A DNA stretch of 54,375 bases from Erythrobacteraceae bacterium CFH 75059 (GTDB lineage: Bacteria > Pseudomonadota > Alphaproteobacteria > Sphingomonadales > Sphingomonadaceae). Both the position numbers and the translations under genes were made by a program. The stretch is from assembly GCA_004331795.1 (NCBI GenBank), contig SJSR01000004.1, forward strand, positions 52,501 through 106,875, written 5' to 3'. Below, in pieces: positions 35,409 to 45,093 of the stretch (its first letter is position 1; each line of letters opens with the position of its first letter). The notes under the pieces were generated by a model. It made no database searches and was not told the DNA's origin. It was given only the letters and a program-made list of their open reading frames with translations.

Positions 35409-36380
35409 ATGCTTTCCGCTCTTTCCCGCTCCGCCGACCGATCGGCAGGCGCCGGGCACGCCCCGGCCGGCACACGCGCGGCAGGCTTGCTGGTGATGCT
35501 GGCGGTCGCGTTCGCGCCGGTGCCTGCGCTGGCCCAGGACGCGAGCGCCGAGGCGCGGCTGCGCCGGCTCGAGGCCGAGGTGCGCGCCCTGCAGCGGCAG
35601 GTGTTCCCTGGTGGCGACGGACGTTTCTTCCAGCCGGAGATCACGGCTCCTCCCGCGTCGGCGGCACCGGTCCCCGCCGGGCCGTCGTCAACCGCGCTCG
35701 GCGATGTGCTGGCCCGGCTCGAGGCGCTCGAACGCCAGCTGCAGACCCTTACCGCGCAGATCGAGGTCGGCGGCAACACCGTCGCCACCCTGAGCGAGCG
35801 GGTCGAGGCGCTGGAAGCCGCGGGCAGGGCGGCGGCGGCACAACCGTCCGCTCCGGTTCCGGTCGCGGGCAGCGGCGCCGCTGCTGCGACCCCCGGTTCG
35901 TCCACCGCCGGGGCGGCACCCGCGCCGCGCCCTGCGGCCGATGCCCAGCGGCTGGCGGCGGTGCAGGCCATCACCAAACCGTCGACCGGCAATCCCGGCG
36001 AGGACGAGTACGTCTACGGGTTCCGCCTCTTCGAAGCGGGCTTCTATCCCGAGGCGCAGCAGCAGCTCACCCTGTTCCTCAACGCCCATCCGCGGCACGC
36101 CCGGGCGACCTACGGCCGCAACCTGCTCGGGCGCGCCTATCTTGCCGACAACAAGCCGCGCGAGGCGGCCGGCTGGTTCCTCAACAACTACCAGAGCGAC
36201 CGGACCGCCGCCCGCGCCGGCGACAGCCTGCTCGGTCTGGCTCAGGCGATGATCGCGCTTCAGGACACCCAGCGGGCCTGCGTCGCACTCGCCGAATTCG
36301 CCGAAGGGTTTCCCGCTCTGGCGACGGGGCGCCTGCGGCCCGACTACGAGGCGGCGCGGCGGCAGGTTCGCTGCAGTTGA
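35409..36380 (+). CDS. cpoB: Tol-Pal associated periplasmic protein CpoB (YbgF)
   Basis: A 323-residue periplasmic protein. ATG 35409 follows AGGAGG. A signal peptide ends near residue 42 (PALA before QDA). A coiled-coil N-terminal part (EARLRRLEAEVRALQRQV) that trimerises in the family is followed by a low-complexity linker. Tetratricopeptide repeats fill the last 120 residues, for example YVYGFRLFEAGFYPEAQQQL and ATYGRNLLGRAYLADNKPRE. CpoB coordinates peptidoglycan synthesis with outer-membrane constriction via TolA. The tol-pal genes themselves are not in the window. It is one base from tilS. Confidence 0.9.
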   Translation: MLSALSRSADRSAGAGHAPAGTRAAGLLVMLAVAFAPVPALAQDASAEARLRRLEAEVRALQRQVFPGGDGRFFQPEITAPPASAAPVPAGPSSTALGDVLARLEALERQLQTLTAQIEVGGNTVATLSERVEALEAAGRAAAAQPSAPVPVAGSGAAAATPGSSTAGAAPAPRPAADAQRLAAVQAITKPSTGNPGEDEYVYGFRLFEAGFYPEAQQQLTLFLNAHPRHARATYGRNLLGRAYLADNKPREAAGWFLNNYQSDRTAARAGDSLLGLAQAMIALQDTQRACVALAEFAEGFPALATGRLRPDYEAARRQVRCS

Positions 36381-36381
36381 A

Positions 36382-37344
36382 GTGACGCGGCCGCCTGATC
36401 CGGCGCTGGCGGCCCGCTTCGCCGGCGATCTCGCCGCGATCTGGCCGGAGCATGGCACTCCCGAGGCGCGGCTGGCGGTGGCGGTGTCGGGCGGACCGGA
36501 CAGCATGGCCCTGCTGCTGCTGGCGGCGGCGACGTTGCCCGGACGGATCATGGCGGCCACCGTCGACCACCGCCTGCGGCCGGAAAGCGGCGCTGAGGGC
36601 AGGGCGGTCGGTCATCACTGCGCGCGCCTTGGCATCCCTCACGCCGTGCTGCCGGTCACACTCGGGCGGGGCAGCGTGCAGGCGGCGGCGCGGCGGGCGC
36701 GCTATGCGGCCCTGCTCGAATGGGCGCGGGCGAGCGGTGCCAAAGCCATGGCAACGGCGCATCATGCCGACGATCAGGCGGAAACGCTGCTGCTGCGCCT
36801 GAACCGCGGGAGCGGTGTCGCCGGATTGGCGGGCGTGCGCCCGGTGGTGCAGCTAGCCGGCGCGGAGCTGCCCGTGCTTCGTCCGCTGCTGGGATGGCGC
36901 AAGCGCGTTCTGGAGGATCTCTGCGAACAGTGCGGTGTGGTGACCGTGCCTGATCCGGCCAACAGCGATCCCCGCCACGACCGGACCGCCGCGCGCGCCC
37001 TGCTCCGACGCGAGCCGTGGTTCGACGTCGCCGCTCTCGCGCGCAGCGCCGGACATCTGGCCGAGGCGGAGGAGGCGCTGGCGGCGGTGGAGGAGGACTG
37101 CTGGCAGAAGCACGTCCGGCACGACGGCGGGCAGCTGCACTACCGCCCTTCCGGTCCTCGCCTGATCCGGCTGCGCATCCTGCAGCGGATCATCGCGGCG
37201 CTTGGCACTCCGGCGCGCGGATCGGCGGCGGCTGCACTTCTGGCACGGCTCGAGCGCGGCGGGAAAGGCAATCTCGGCGGAGTCGAAGTCGCGGCGCATG
37301 CGGGCGAGTGGATCGCCCGGCCGGAGCGTCCGCGCTCCGGCTAG
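36382..37344 (+). CDS. tilS: tRNA(Ile)-lysidine synthetase
   Basis: A 320-residue TilS that attaches lysine to the wobble cytidine of tRNA-Ile(CAU), so that it reads AUA. The PP-loop ATP site is VSGGPDSMALL near residue 37. ATAHHADDQAETLLLRL and the RNRGSG-like LNRGSGVAGLAG confirm the family. It is short at the C-terminus, consistent with alphaproteobacterial TilS. The GTG start is one base after the cpoB stop. In many alphaproteobacteria ftsH follows; here the next gene is eda on the opposite strand, with a four-base shared stop region. Confidence 0.93.
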   Translation: MTRPPDPALAARFAGDLAAIWPEHGTPEARLAVAVSGGPDSMALLLLAAATLPGRIMAATVDHRLRPESGAEGRAVGHHCARLGIPHAVLPVTLGRGSVQAAARRARYAALLEWARASGAKAMATAHHADDQAETLLLRLNRGSGVAGLAGVRPVVQLAGAELPVLRPLLGWRKRVLEDLCEQCGVVTVPDPANSDPRHDRTAARALLRREPWFDVAALARSAGHLAEAEEALAAVEEDCWQKHVRHDGGQLHYRPSGPRLIRLRILQRIIAALGTPARGSAAAALLARLERGGKGNLGGVEVAAHAGEWIARPERPRSG

Positions 37345-37964
37345 CGGGCGGCTGGCCGCAGAGCGGTCGCCTCGCGGGCGAGCCGCGTGACCGTGGCCGG
37401 ATCAGGCTCGCCCGCCGGCGCCACCCAGCTTCCGCCAACGCAGAGCACGGCCGGGTCGGCAAGCCACGCGGCGGCGGTGTCGGGACCGATGCCGCCGGTG
37501 GGGCAGAAGCGCACCGCCGGGAAAGGTGCGGCAAGGGCCTTGAGCGCCTGAAGCCCGCCCGCAGCTTCCGCCGGAAAGAACTTGAAGTGCGTCAGGCCAA
37601 GGTCGAGACCGCGCATGATTTCGCCGGCGGTTGCCACCCCGGGGAGGAAGGGCACGTCCGCCTCGACACAGGCCTTGGCGACCTTCTTGGTCAGGCCAGG
37701 CGACACGACGAACCGTGCGCCGGCGTCCAGAGCGTCATGAAGCTGATCGCGATTGACCACGGTGCCGGCGCCGACCACCGCGCCTTCCACCTCGCTCATG
37801 GTGGCGATCGCATCGAGCGCGGCGGGCGTCCTGAGCGTCACCTCGAGCGCCCGCAACCCGCCGGCGACCAGCGCCTCCGCCAAAGGCCGCGCATGGCGCG
37901 CGTCCTCGATCACGATCACCGGGATCACCGGGGCGAGCCGCATGATGTCGGCGATCTGCATCAT
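37341..37964 (-). CDS. eda: 2-dehydro-3-deoxy-6-phosphogluconate aldolase
   Basis: A 207-residue class I aldolase that splits KDPG into pyruvate and glyceraldehyde 3-phosphate, the last step of the Entner-Doudoroff pathway. The Schiff-base Lys lies in HFKFFPAEAAGG. Other marks are VVGAGTVVN and FCPTGGIGPDTAAAWL. It starts at ATG 37964 in an ATGA overlap with the glk stop. It is the last gene of the zwf-edd-glk-eda operon. The stop lies in a CTAG shared with tilS on the other strand. Confidence 0.95.
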   Translation of the reverse strand: MMQIADIMRLAPVIPVIVIEDARHARPLAEALVAGGLRALEVTLRTPAALDAIATMSEVEGAVVGAGTVVNRDQLHDALDAGARFVVSPGLTKKVAKACVEADVPFLPGVATAGEIMRGLDLGLTHFKFFPAEAAGGLQALKALAAPFPAVRFCPTGGIGPDTAAAWLADPAVLCVGGSWVAPAGEPDPATVTRLAREATALRPAAR

Positions 37965-38941
37965 TCGCTGTCCTGCTGGCTGAAGAAGGCGGCCGCCGCA
38001 CCCAGAAGCCCCGGCTGCGGATGGGTGATGAGCTTGACCGGAATGGACCGCATCAGATGCTCGAACCGGCCCTTGGCGGCGAAGCGGCTGGCAAAGCCCG
38101 AGCGGGGCAGCACGTCCCTCAGCCTCAGCCCGAGGCCGCCGGCGATCACCACCCCGGCGAAGCCGCCCTGGGCCAGCGCGATGTCCCCCGCGACACTGCC
38201 GAGCGACAGGCAGAACCGGTCGACCGCCGCCGCCGCCAGAATGTCGGTCTGCGCCAGCCCGCGTGACCAGATCGCCACGTCGTCCTCGTCGCTGAACGGC
38301 CGGCCTTCCATCGCGGCGAGTGCTTGGTGGATGTCGACGATCGCCGGACCGGACACCACCCTCTCCACCGAGACGCGGGTGTGCCGCCGGCGCAGACGAG
38401 CGAGCAGAGCATCCTCGATCGGGTCGAGCGGCGCGAAGTCGATGTGGCCGCCCTCCGTCGCCTGCACCCGGTAGCTCCCGTCCTGCCCGCGCCACAGATG
38501 CGCGACGCCAAGACCGGTGCCCGGGCCGAGCACGCTGATCGTGCCCGGACGGCCGAGCGGTTGTTCCGGTCCGGCCAAATGCGCGAACTGGCCGGCCGGG
38601 GCGATCGCGACTGCATGGGCCACCGCCTCAAAGTCATTCACGATGACGAGACGGTCGACGTTCAGTGCCGCGGGCAGTTGTGCCGGCCGGAGGATCCACG
38701 GATTGTTGGTGAAGCGGATCACCTCGCCCGTCACCGGGCCGGCCACGGCCACCGCGACGGCGCGCGGAACCGATCCGCCGCAGCGGGCGCGAAAATCCTC
38801 CCAGGCTGTTTCGAAGCTCGCGTGGTCGGCGGTGTGCAGCGTGACGGGATCGTCAAGCGCGATCGTTCCGTCGTCCTGCCTCCGCGCACGGGCAAAACGG
38901 GCGTGAGTGCCGCCCACGTCGATCGCCACGACCTCTGTCAC
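37961..38941 (-). CDS. glk: Glucokinase
   Basis: A 326-residue bacterial glucokinase of the ROK-unrelated Glk family. The phosphate-binding N-terminus is [14 protein letters not shown]. Other landmarks are [34 protein letters not shown] and [10 protein letters not shown]. It feeds glucose 6-phosphate into the adjacent zwf-edd-eda route. It begins at GTG 38941 in a GTGA overlap with edd. A related arrangement (glf-zwf-edd-glk) is known from Zymomonas. Stops and starts overlap throughout, so expression is tightly coupled. Confidence 0.95.
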   Translation of the reverse strand: MTEVVAIDVGGTHARFARARRQDDGTIALDDPVTLHTADHASFETAWEDFRARCGGSVPRAVAVAVAGPVTGEVIRFTNNPWILRPAQLPAALNVDRLVIVNDFEAVAHAVAIAPAGQFAHLAGPEQPLGRPGTISVLGPGTGLGVAHLWRGQDGSYRVQATEGGHIDFAPLDPIEDALLARLRRRHTRVSVERVVSGPAIVDIHQALAAMEGRPFSDEDDVAIWSRGLAQTDILAAAAVDRFCLSLGSVAGDIALAQGGFAGVVIAGGLGLRLRDVLPRSGFASRFAAKGRFEHLMRSIPVKLITHPQPGLLGAAAAFFSQQDSE

Positions 38942-40755
38942 AGGCCGGCGTCCCTCAGCATGGCCGAGCCGCCCTGCTCGGCCCCGTCGGCCATGCGCCG
39001 GAAAAGGGCAAACAGCTCGCGCCCCGTGCCGCGCTCTTCCGGCGGCGCCGGTGCAGCATCGCGGCTGTCCAGATCGGCGGTCGTCTCCAGCACCCCGGTT
39101 TCGCCGCACAGGCGCACGATGTCCCCGTCCCTCAGCTTCGACAGCGGTCCGCCGCCCAGCGCTTCGGGGGTGCAGTGGATCGCAGCCGGAACCTTGCCGC
39201 TCGCGCCTGACATGCGCCCGTCGGTCACCAGCGCCACGCGGTGTCCGCGGTCCTGGACGACGCCCAGCGGCGGGGTGAGCTTGTGCAGTTCGGGCATGCC
39301 GTTCGCCCGCGGCCCCTGATGGCGGACGACCACCACGACATCGCGGTCGAGTTCTCCTGCGGCAAAGGCGTCGATCACCGCGCTCTGCGTCTCGAACACC
39401 CTGGCGGGGGCTTCGATGGTCCACCGGTCGCGGGCGACGGCGCTGGTCTTGAAGCAGGCGCGGCCGAGATTGCCCTGCACGAGCCGCATGCCGCCGTCAC
39501 TCTGGAATGGGGCGCTGGCCGGCCGCAGCACCGTGTCGTCGCCGCTCGGCCCGGGGTCGCGCCACGCCAGCGTCTCGCCGTCGAGCCACGGCTCCAGCGC
39601 ATAGGCCGCCAGATCCTCGCCGTGCACGGTGGTGACGTCCCGGTGGACCAGACCCGCCTCGAGCAGGGTGCCGACCACGAAACCGAGCCCGCCGGCGGCC
39701 TGGAACTGGTTCACGTCGTCGGCGCCGTTGGGATAGACGCGGGCGATCAGCGGCACCGCGGTGCTGAGTTCGGCCATGTCGCTCCAGTCGACGATGATCC
39801 CCGCCGCGCGGGCGAACGCCGGGATGTGAATGGCATGGTTGGTGGAGCCACCCGTCGCCAGCAGGCCGACGATGGCGTTCACGATCGCCTTCTCGTCCAC
39901 GCAGAGCGCCAGCGGCCGTTCGTCACCGCGCCCCCGGCTGATCGCCGCCAGCCGATGCACCGAGGCGCGGGTCAGCGCTTGACGGAGCGGTGTGCCGGGA
40001 TTGATGAACGCCGCACCGGGCAGTGACAGGCCCATCAGGTCCAGCATCATCTGGTTGGAGTTGGCCGTGCCGTAGAAGGTGCACACGCCCGGCGCATGGT
40101 AGGACGCCGCCTCGCTGGCCAGCAGCGCGGCCCGGTCGACCTTGCCCTCGGCGTAGAGCTGGCGCACCCGCTGCTTTTCCTTGTTGGCGATGCCGGTGGG
40201 CATGGCTCCGGCGGAGATGAAGATGGCGGGAAGGTAGCCGAACCGCAGACCGCCGATCAGCAGGCCCGGCACGATCTTGTCGCACATGCCGAGCATCGCG
40301 ACGCTGTCATACATGGCGTGGCTCAGCGACACCGCGGTGGACAGCGCGATCACGTCGCGGCTGAACAGCGACAGCTCCATTCCGTCGGTGCCCTGCGTCA
40401 CGCCGTCGCACATGGCCGGCGTCGCCCCGGCCACCTGCGCGGTCGCCCCGACCTCGCGCGCCCACACCTTCATCTGGGCCGGATAGGTGCCAAACGGCTG
40501 ATGCGCGGAGATGGTGTCGTTGTAGGCGGTGACGATGCCGATGTTGGGGCCGCGGCGGGTGGCGATCGACTCCTTGTCCTCGCCGGTGGCGGCAAAGCCG
40601 TGCGCAAGGTTGGAGCAGGGAAGCGCCGCGTTGCGGTCGGCGTGCCGGTCCCCCTCGCGCCGCATCAGCTCCAGATAGGCGCGGCGCCGCTCCGCCGAAC
40701 GTTCGGCAATGCGCCGGGTCACCTTGTGCACGGTGTCGTCGAGCCTACTCGTCAT
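38938..40755 (-). CDS. edd: 6-phosphogluconate dehydratase
   Basis: A 605-residue dehydratase of the IlvD/Edd family that turns 6-phosphogluconate into KDPG using a 4Fe-4S cluster. Signature stretches are [49 protein letters not shown] and [16 protein letters not shown]. Candidate cluster cysteines lie in [18 protein letters not shown] and GVCTFYG. The length is the family norm. It overlaps zwf by 11 nt and glk by four, within the Entner-Doudoroff operon. Confidence 0.97.
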   Translation of the reverse strand: MTSRLDDTVHKVTRRIAERSAERRRAYLELMRREGDRHADRNAALPCSNLAHGFAATGEDKESIATRRGPNIGIVTAYNDTISAHQPFGTYPAQMKVWAREVGATAQVAGATPAMCDGVTQGTDGMELSLFSRDVIALSTAVSLSHAMYDSVAMLGMCDKIVPGLLIGGLRFGYLPAIFISAGAMPTGIANKEKQRVRQLYAEGKVDRAALLASEAASYHAPGVCTFYGTANSNQMMLDLMGLSLPGAAFINPGTPLRQALTRASVHRLAAISRGRGDERPLALCVDEKAIVNAIVGLLATGGSTNHAIHIPAFARAAGIIVDWSDMAELSTAVPLIARVYPNGADDVNQFQAAGGLGFVVGTLLEAGLVHRDVTTVHGEDLAAYALEPWLDGETLAWRDPGPSGDDTVLRPASAPFQSDGGMRLVQGNLGRACFKTSAVARDRWTIEAPARVFETQSAVIDAFAAGELDRDVVVVVRHQGPRANGMPELHKLTPPLGVVQDRGHRVALVTDGRMSGASGKVPAAIHCTPEALGGGPLSKLRDGDIVRLCGETGVLETTADLDSRDAAPAPPEERGTGRELFALFRRMADGAEQGGSAMLRDAGL

Positions 40756-42196
40756 GCCAGCTCACTCCATGGCGTTCGGCAAGGGCGATGGCCGCGCTCG
40801 GCCCCCAGCTGCCGGCCGTGTAGGGGCGCGGGGCGAGCTGCGCGTCGGTCCACATGGCGCGGATCGCGTCGATCCATGCCCATTGCGCCTCCACCTCGTC
40901 CCGGCGCACGAACAGCGTCTGGTCGCCCTCGACAAGGTCGAGCAGCAGCCGCTCGTAGGCGATGCGCCGGTGCGTGCCCGTGAAGGCGTCGGGAATGGCG
41001 ATGTCCAGCGGCACTGTCCGCAGCCGGATGCCGTCACGGTCCAGTCCCGGCTGCTTGGCCATCAGCGAGAGGCGAATGTTCTCCTCGGGCTGGATGCCGA
41101 TCACCAGCCGGTTGGGTTGTGCCTGCGCCCCCCGGTCGCCGAAGATGGAGTAGGGGATGGCGCGGAACTGGACCACGATCTCGGTGACACGCTCGGGCAG
41201 GCGCTTGCCTGTCCGCAGGTAGAAGGGAACGCCGTTCCAGCGCCAGTTGGCCACGCCCGCCCGGAGCGCAACGAAGGTTTCCGTGCTGCTCGGCCGGGCA
41301 AGCTCCTCGTCGTATCCCGGCACAGCCTGACCGCCGATGGCGCCGGCGCGGTATTGTCCCGTGACGACGTCTTCGGCGCGCACGGGGCGCAGGGCGCGCA
41401 GCACCTTGACCTTCTCGTCGCGCACCGCCGTCGCATCGAACGAGGTCGGGGGCTCCATCGCCACCAGGGCGAGCAGCTGGAGCATGTGGTTCTGCACCAT
41501 GTCGCGCAGCGCTCCGGCCTCGTCATAAAAGGCGACGCGGCCTTCCAGCCCGACCGTTTCAGCCACGGTGATCTGCACGTGATCGATGTGGCGCGCGTTC
41601 CAGATCGGTTCGAACAGGATGTTGGCGAACCGCAGGGCGAGCAGGTTCTGCACCGTCTCCTTGCCCAGATAGTGATCGATGCGGAAGATCCGGTCCTCGG
41701 AGAATGCCGCACCCACGGCGTCGTTGATGGCGCAGGAGGAGGCAAGATCGCTGCCCAGCGGCTTCTCGAGACCGATCCGCACCCTGTCGCCGGTCAGACC
41801 CGCCTGTTGCAGCCCGGCAATGGTCGGCTCGAACAGGCTGGGAGCGGTGGACAGGAAGATCGCGAGGCCGGCCTGCGGCGTTCCCAGCTTGGTGGCCAGA
41901 TCGGCGTAACCCTCCAGCGTCGTCGCATCGAGCGGCTGGTAGGAGAGGCGCGGCAGGAACCGGTCGAGAGCGCCGCGGCGGTCCTCGGGCAGATGCCGGT
42001 CCAGCGCCGCGCGCGCGAAGGCGCGGAATTCCTCGTCGTCCATGACGGATCGCGCGGTGCCGACGATCCGCAGCTCGGGCGCGAGCAAGCCGTCGGCGTC
42101 AAGAGCACACAGCGATGGCAGCAGCATCCGCTGCGCCAGGTCGCCCGTCGCGCCGAACAGCAGCAGGCGCTCGGCGGTGAAGGGCATCTGGGGCAA
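40745..42196 (-). CDS. zwf: Glucose-6-phosphate 1-dehydrogenase
   Basis: A 483-residue Zwf that oxidises glucose 6-phosphate to 6-phosphogluconolactone with NADP or NAD. The dinucleotide fold begins LLLFGATGDLAQRMLLPSL. The catalytic signature is RIDHYLGKETVQNLLALRF. It is the first gene of the operon, with 96 bases of upstream sequence before the transglutaminase-like gene; I see no clear operator in it. The lactonase gene pgl, often next to zwf, is absent from this cluster. Confidence 0.97.
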   Translation of the reverse strand: MPQMPFTAERLLLFGATGDLAQRMLLPSLCALDADGLLAPELRIVGTARSVMDDEEFRAFARAALDRHLPEDRRGALDRFLPRLSYQPLDATTLEGYADLATKLGTPQAGLAIFLSTAPSLFEPTIAGLQQAGLTGDRVRIGLEKPLGSDLASSCAINDAVGAAFSEDRIFRIDHYLGKETVQNLLALRFANILFEPIWNARHIDHVQITVAETVGLEGRVAFYDEAGALRDMVQNHMLQLLALVAMEPPTSFDATAVRDEKVKVLRALRPVRAEDVVTGQYRAGAIGGQAVPGYDEELARPSSTETFVALRAGVANWRWNGVPFYLRTGKRLPERVTEIVVQFRAIPYSIFGDRGAQAQPNRLVIGIQPEENIRLSLMAKQPGLDRDGIRLRTVPLDIAIPDAFTGTHRRIAYERLLLDLVEGDQTLFVRRDEVEAQWAWIDAIRAMWTDAQLAPRPYTAGSWGPSAAIALAERHGVSWHDE

Positions 42197-42292
42197 GGAC
42201 GAAGAACCTCTCTGCTGACGATCCTGCGCGCGGTCATCCCACCCACACCCGGCGCCGGCAAGCGCAAACCGCGTGTCCGCGCCTCTGCATTC

Positions 42293-43099
42293 CTATTCAT
42301 CGCCGCCTTGACGGACTTCGACCCGGCTGCGGAGGAACTCGGCGTTGCCGAAGCTGGTCATGAAGCTCACATCCGCGGCATCCCGACCGACCCCGATCTT
42401 CACCGTCTGCGCCGGGTCGGCCATGCGCGTGGCGTCGACGAGGTGCCAGGCGCCGCCGCCGGGTATCGTGGGATCAGCAAGGAACACCTCGGCCACGGCG
42501 TGAAAGTCGGGCGGGTTCACTCCCGGATCGTAGCAGGCGACATAGCGGGCGGGGATGGCCGATGCGCGGGTCAGCGCGATCATCACATGGGCAAAGTCGC
42601 GGCAGATCCCGCATCGCTGGATGAAGCTGTCCGAGGCGCCGGTCGTCGCATCGGAGGTGCCGGCCTGGTAGGTGAAGTTTTCGGCGATCCAGTCGCGCAT
42701 GGCGACGATCCGCGCGCCGCCGTCCAGATGCCCCCATTCGGCCTGCACGAACGACTGGAACTTGTCCGCCGCGCAATACCGGCTGTCGAAGAGATAGGGA
42801 ACGGTATGACCGGGCAGCCGGTGCGGCGGCAGCCGTTCCAGCTCGTCGAGCCGGGCGAGCAGCCGGCGCGGCTTGACGGTGGCGCGGTAGCCCACCTCGA
42901 ACTCGCCCGTCGCGCGGATCCAGATTCGCTGTCCGATGTTGTCCTGCGCGCCGACGCGGGCCAAGTGTTCGGCAGGCGACAGCGTCGTCTCGCAGCGCAC
43001 GATCTCCTGCTCCGGGATGGCCGCAGCTTCGAACTGGAGCAGGACGTCGGTGGGCTCCTGCAGGCGGAAGGCGAAGGACGACTGGATCGAGACGGTCAT
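42293..43099 (-). CDS. Transglutaminase-like cysteine protease family protein
   Basis: A 268-residue protein with the transglutaminase-like fold. The triad is Cys166 in RCGICRDFAHV, His200 in DFHAVAEVF and Asp222 in HLVDATRMA. The N-terminal beta-rich part (about 1-110) is typical of bacterial members. No signal peptide is visible, so it is probably cytoplasmic. ATG 43099 follows AAGGAG. It lies 71 nt downstream of rimO and 96 nt upstream of zwf, with the same orientation, but a functional link is not evident. Members cleave or ligate peptides; the substrate here is unknown. Confidence 0.88.
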   Translation of the reverse strand: MTVSIQSSFAFRLQEPTDVLLQFEAAAIPEQEIVRCETTLSPAEHLARVGAQDNIGQRIWIRATGEFEVGYRATVKPRRLLARLDELERLPPHRLPGHTVPYLFDSRYCAADKFQSFVQAEWGHLDGGARIVAMRDWIAENFTYQAGTSDATTGASDSFIQRCGICRDFAHVMIALTRASAIPARYVACYDPGVNPPDFHAVAEVFLADPTIPGGGAWHLVDATRMADPAQTVKIGVGRDAADVSFMTSFGNAEFLRSRVEVRQGGDE

Positions 43100-43170
43100 G
43101 GCCGGCTCCTTGGCGCGGCGCTGTTGCGGTTTCAAGGCGCCGCCCGCTCCCGCTGAGCCGCCGTCCCGGC

Positions 43171-44562
43171 TCAGCGCGCGTGTGTCCGTCCCGCCGGCAC
43201 CCCGTAGAGGTCGTGCGCGTCGGCATCCTCGACCAGGACGTCGAGCACGGTGCCGGGAACAAGGTCGGCCGGCACGTCGCGAAGGAACACCTGGCCGTCG
43301 ATCTCGGGCGCATCGGCCTGGCTGCGGCCGTTCGCGCCGACATTCCCGTCGCCGTCGGGCGCGCCCACTTCGTCGATGATCACCGGCAGCACGCGGCCGA
43401 TCCGGGCGGCGAGCTTGGCGGCACTGATCCGTGCCGTCGTCTCCATGATCCGGGCGTAGCGTTCTTCCTTGACGGCTTCAGGAACGTGTCCCGGCAGGGC
43501 GTTCGCCTGCGCCCCCGCGACGGGTTCGAACCGGAACGCGCCGACGCGGTCAAGCTGAGCCTCCTCGAGCCAGTCGAGAAGGTAGCGGAAGTCATCCTCC
43601 GTCTCGCCGGGAAAGCCGACCACGAAGCTCGACCGGATGGCAATCTCTGGACAGATGGCGCGCCACGCTTTCAGCCGTTCAAGCACCCTGGCTTCGTTGG
43701 CGGGGCGCTTCATCGCGCGCAGCACGGCCCGGCTGGCGTGCTGAAACGGGATGTCGAGGTAGGGGGTGAGCACCCCTTCCGCCATCAGGGGGATCACCTG
43801 ATCGACATGCGGGTAGGGATAGACATAGTGAAGCCGCACCCACGGCGCGCGGTCATCCGGCGTCCGCAGCCGCCCCAGCTCGCGGGCAAGGTCGGTCATG
43901 TGCGCGCGGACCTCGCGCCCGTGCCACTGGCGCGGCTCGTGACGCACATCGACGCCGTAGGCGGATGTGTCCTGGCTGATGACCAGCAGCTCGCGCGTGC
44001 CCGCGGCGACCAGCTTCTCCGCCTCGCGCAGCACGGCATCGACGCGTCGGCTGGCGAGCCGGCCGCGCAGCTGCGGAATGATGCAGAAGGCGCAGGAGTG
44101 GTTGCAGCCTTCGGAAATCTTGAGATAGCTGTAGTGACGCGGCGTCAGCTTGAGATCGGTTTGCGGCACAAGGTCCACGAACGGCCCCTGCGTCGGCGGC
44201 GCCGCGGCGCGCACGGCCTCCACCACCTGCTCGTACTGATGCGCGCCGGTGATCGCCAGCACGGCCGGGTGGGCAGCGCGGATGGCCTCGGCCTCCTCGC
44301 CCATGCAGCCGGTGACGATGACGCGGCCGTTCTCCGCGATCGCTTCGCCGATCGCCTGCAGGCTTTCCTCCTTGGCGCTGTCGAGGAAGCCGCAGGTGTT
44401 GACCAGCACCACATCCGCGCCCGCATAGTCCGCGCTCATGGCGTAGCCATCGGCCCGCAGGCGCGTCAGGATGCGCTCGGAATCGACGAGGTTCTTGGGA
44501 CAGCCGAGGCTGACCATGCCGACCTTCTTCTGGTCGGGGATCTGAATGGCGGGCGTGTTCAT
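43171..44562 (-). CDS. rimO: Ribosomal protein S12 methylthiotransferase
   Basis: A 463-residue radical SAM enzyme that adds a methylthio group to Asp89 of ribosomal protein S12. The N-terminal UPF0004 domain holds Cys21 ([11 protein letters not shown]), Cys57 and Cys86. The radical SAM cluster uses Cys153, Cys157 and Cys160 in [13 protein letters not shown] domain closes the protein ([21 protein letters not shown]). [11 protein letters not shown] distinguishes RimO from MiaB. The start is ATG 44562, after which 52 bases separate it from the divergent membrane protein gene. Confidence 0.96.
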   Translation of the reverse strand: MNTPAIQIPDQKKVGMVSLGCPKNLVDSERILTRLRADGYAMSADYAGADVVLVNTCGFLDSAKEESLQAIGEAIAENGRVIVTGCMGEEAEAIRAAHPAVLAITGAHQYEQVVEAVRAAAPPTQGPFVDLVPQTDLKLTPRHYSYLKISEGCNHSCAFCIIPQLRGRLASRRVDAVLREAEKLVAAGTRELLVISQDTSAYGVDVRHEPRQWHGREVRAHMTDLARELGRLRTPDDRAPWVRLHYVYPYPHVDQVIPLMAEGVLTPYLDIPFQHASRAVLRAMKRPANEARVLERLKAWRAICPEIAIRSSFVVGFPGETEDDFRYLLDWLEEAQLDRVGAFRFEPVAGAQANALPGHVPEAVKEERYARIMETTARISAAKLAARIGRVLPVIIDEVGAPDGDGNVGANGRSQADAPEIDGQVFLRDVPADLVPGTVLDVLVEDADAHDLYGVPAGRTHAR

Positions 44563-44614
44563 GGATCGCGGCGCCCCTAGCAGAAAGCGGGCGCGCGCAC
44601 CAGATGATGCCGTC

Positions 44615-44983
44615 ATGGGACCGGTCGACTGGGCAGCCGTGGGGGCGGCGTGGTGTGTGGCGGCCGCGCTGGGCGTGCTGTTCTACGGTCGCGCCGCATG
44701 GCCGCGCCCGCCGTGGTGGCCGCACGGGGTGGCGGCGCTGCTCCTGCTCGCGTCAGCGGCCATGGTGGGGCACATGTTCGCCCGGACCGGCTCCGAAACC
44801 CTTGCGGCAAAGCCGTGGCTCTATGCCATGATGTCAGGCGGGCTGGCGCTGACCTTCATCGGGCCGGCCCTGTTCATCACGGCGGTGCGCCGCGCGCAGC
44901 CGCTGCGGCAGGCGCTCGTCGACTGGGGCTATTGGCTTGCCGCCTATCTCGCCATGGGCGGGGTGTTCGCGCTGATGGCGTGA
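44615..44983 (+). CDS. DUF1761-like small membrane protein
   Basis: A 122-residue protein with four hydrophobic helices. The opening [20 protein letters not shown] and the layout resemble DUF1761 family proteins, which have no assigned role. It has no cytoplasmic domain. The start at ATG 44615 follows no strong ribosome site; the divergent rimO start lies 52 bases away. I cannot assign a function. Confidence 0.6.
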   Translation: MGPVDWAAVGAAWCVAAALGVLFYGRAAWPRPPWWPHGVAALLLLASAAMVGHMFARTGSETLAAKPWLYAMMSGGLALTFIGPALFITAVRRAQPLRQALVDWGYWLAAYLAMGGVFALMA

Positions 44984-45007
44984 CGGAAAGGCGGAAGGGG
45001 ACAGGCA

Positions 45008-45036
45008 TTGCGGCCCGGCGTGCGCAGGCGCATAAT
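45008..45036 (+). promoter_or_regulatory. Sigma70-like promoter upstream of the crystallin-fold gene
   Basis: TTGCGG (45008-45013) and CATAAT (45031-45036) are spaced by 17 bases. The -10 matches five of six consensus bases. Transcription would begin about 50 bases before the ATG at 45094. Confidence 0.45.
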
Positions 45037-45093
45037 GCCGACGCGCCGGTCCGGTGCGCGGACCCGCGCGGCACGACAGGGGGAGACGGATCC

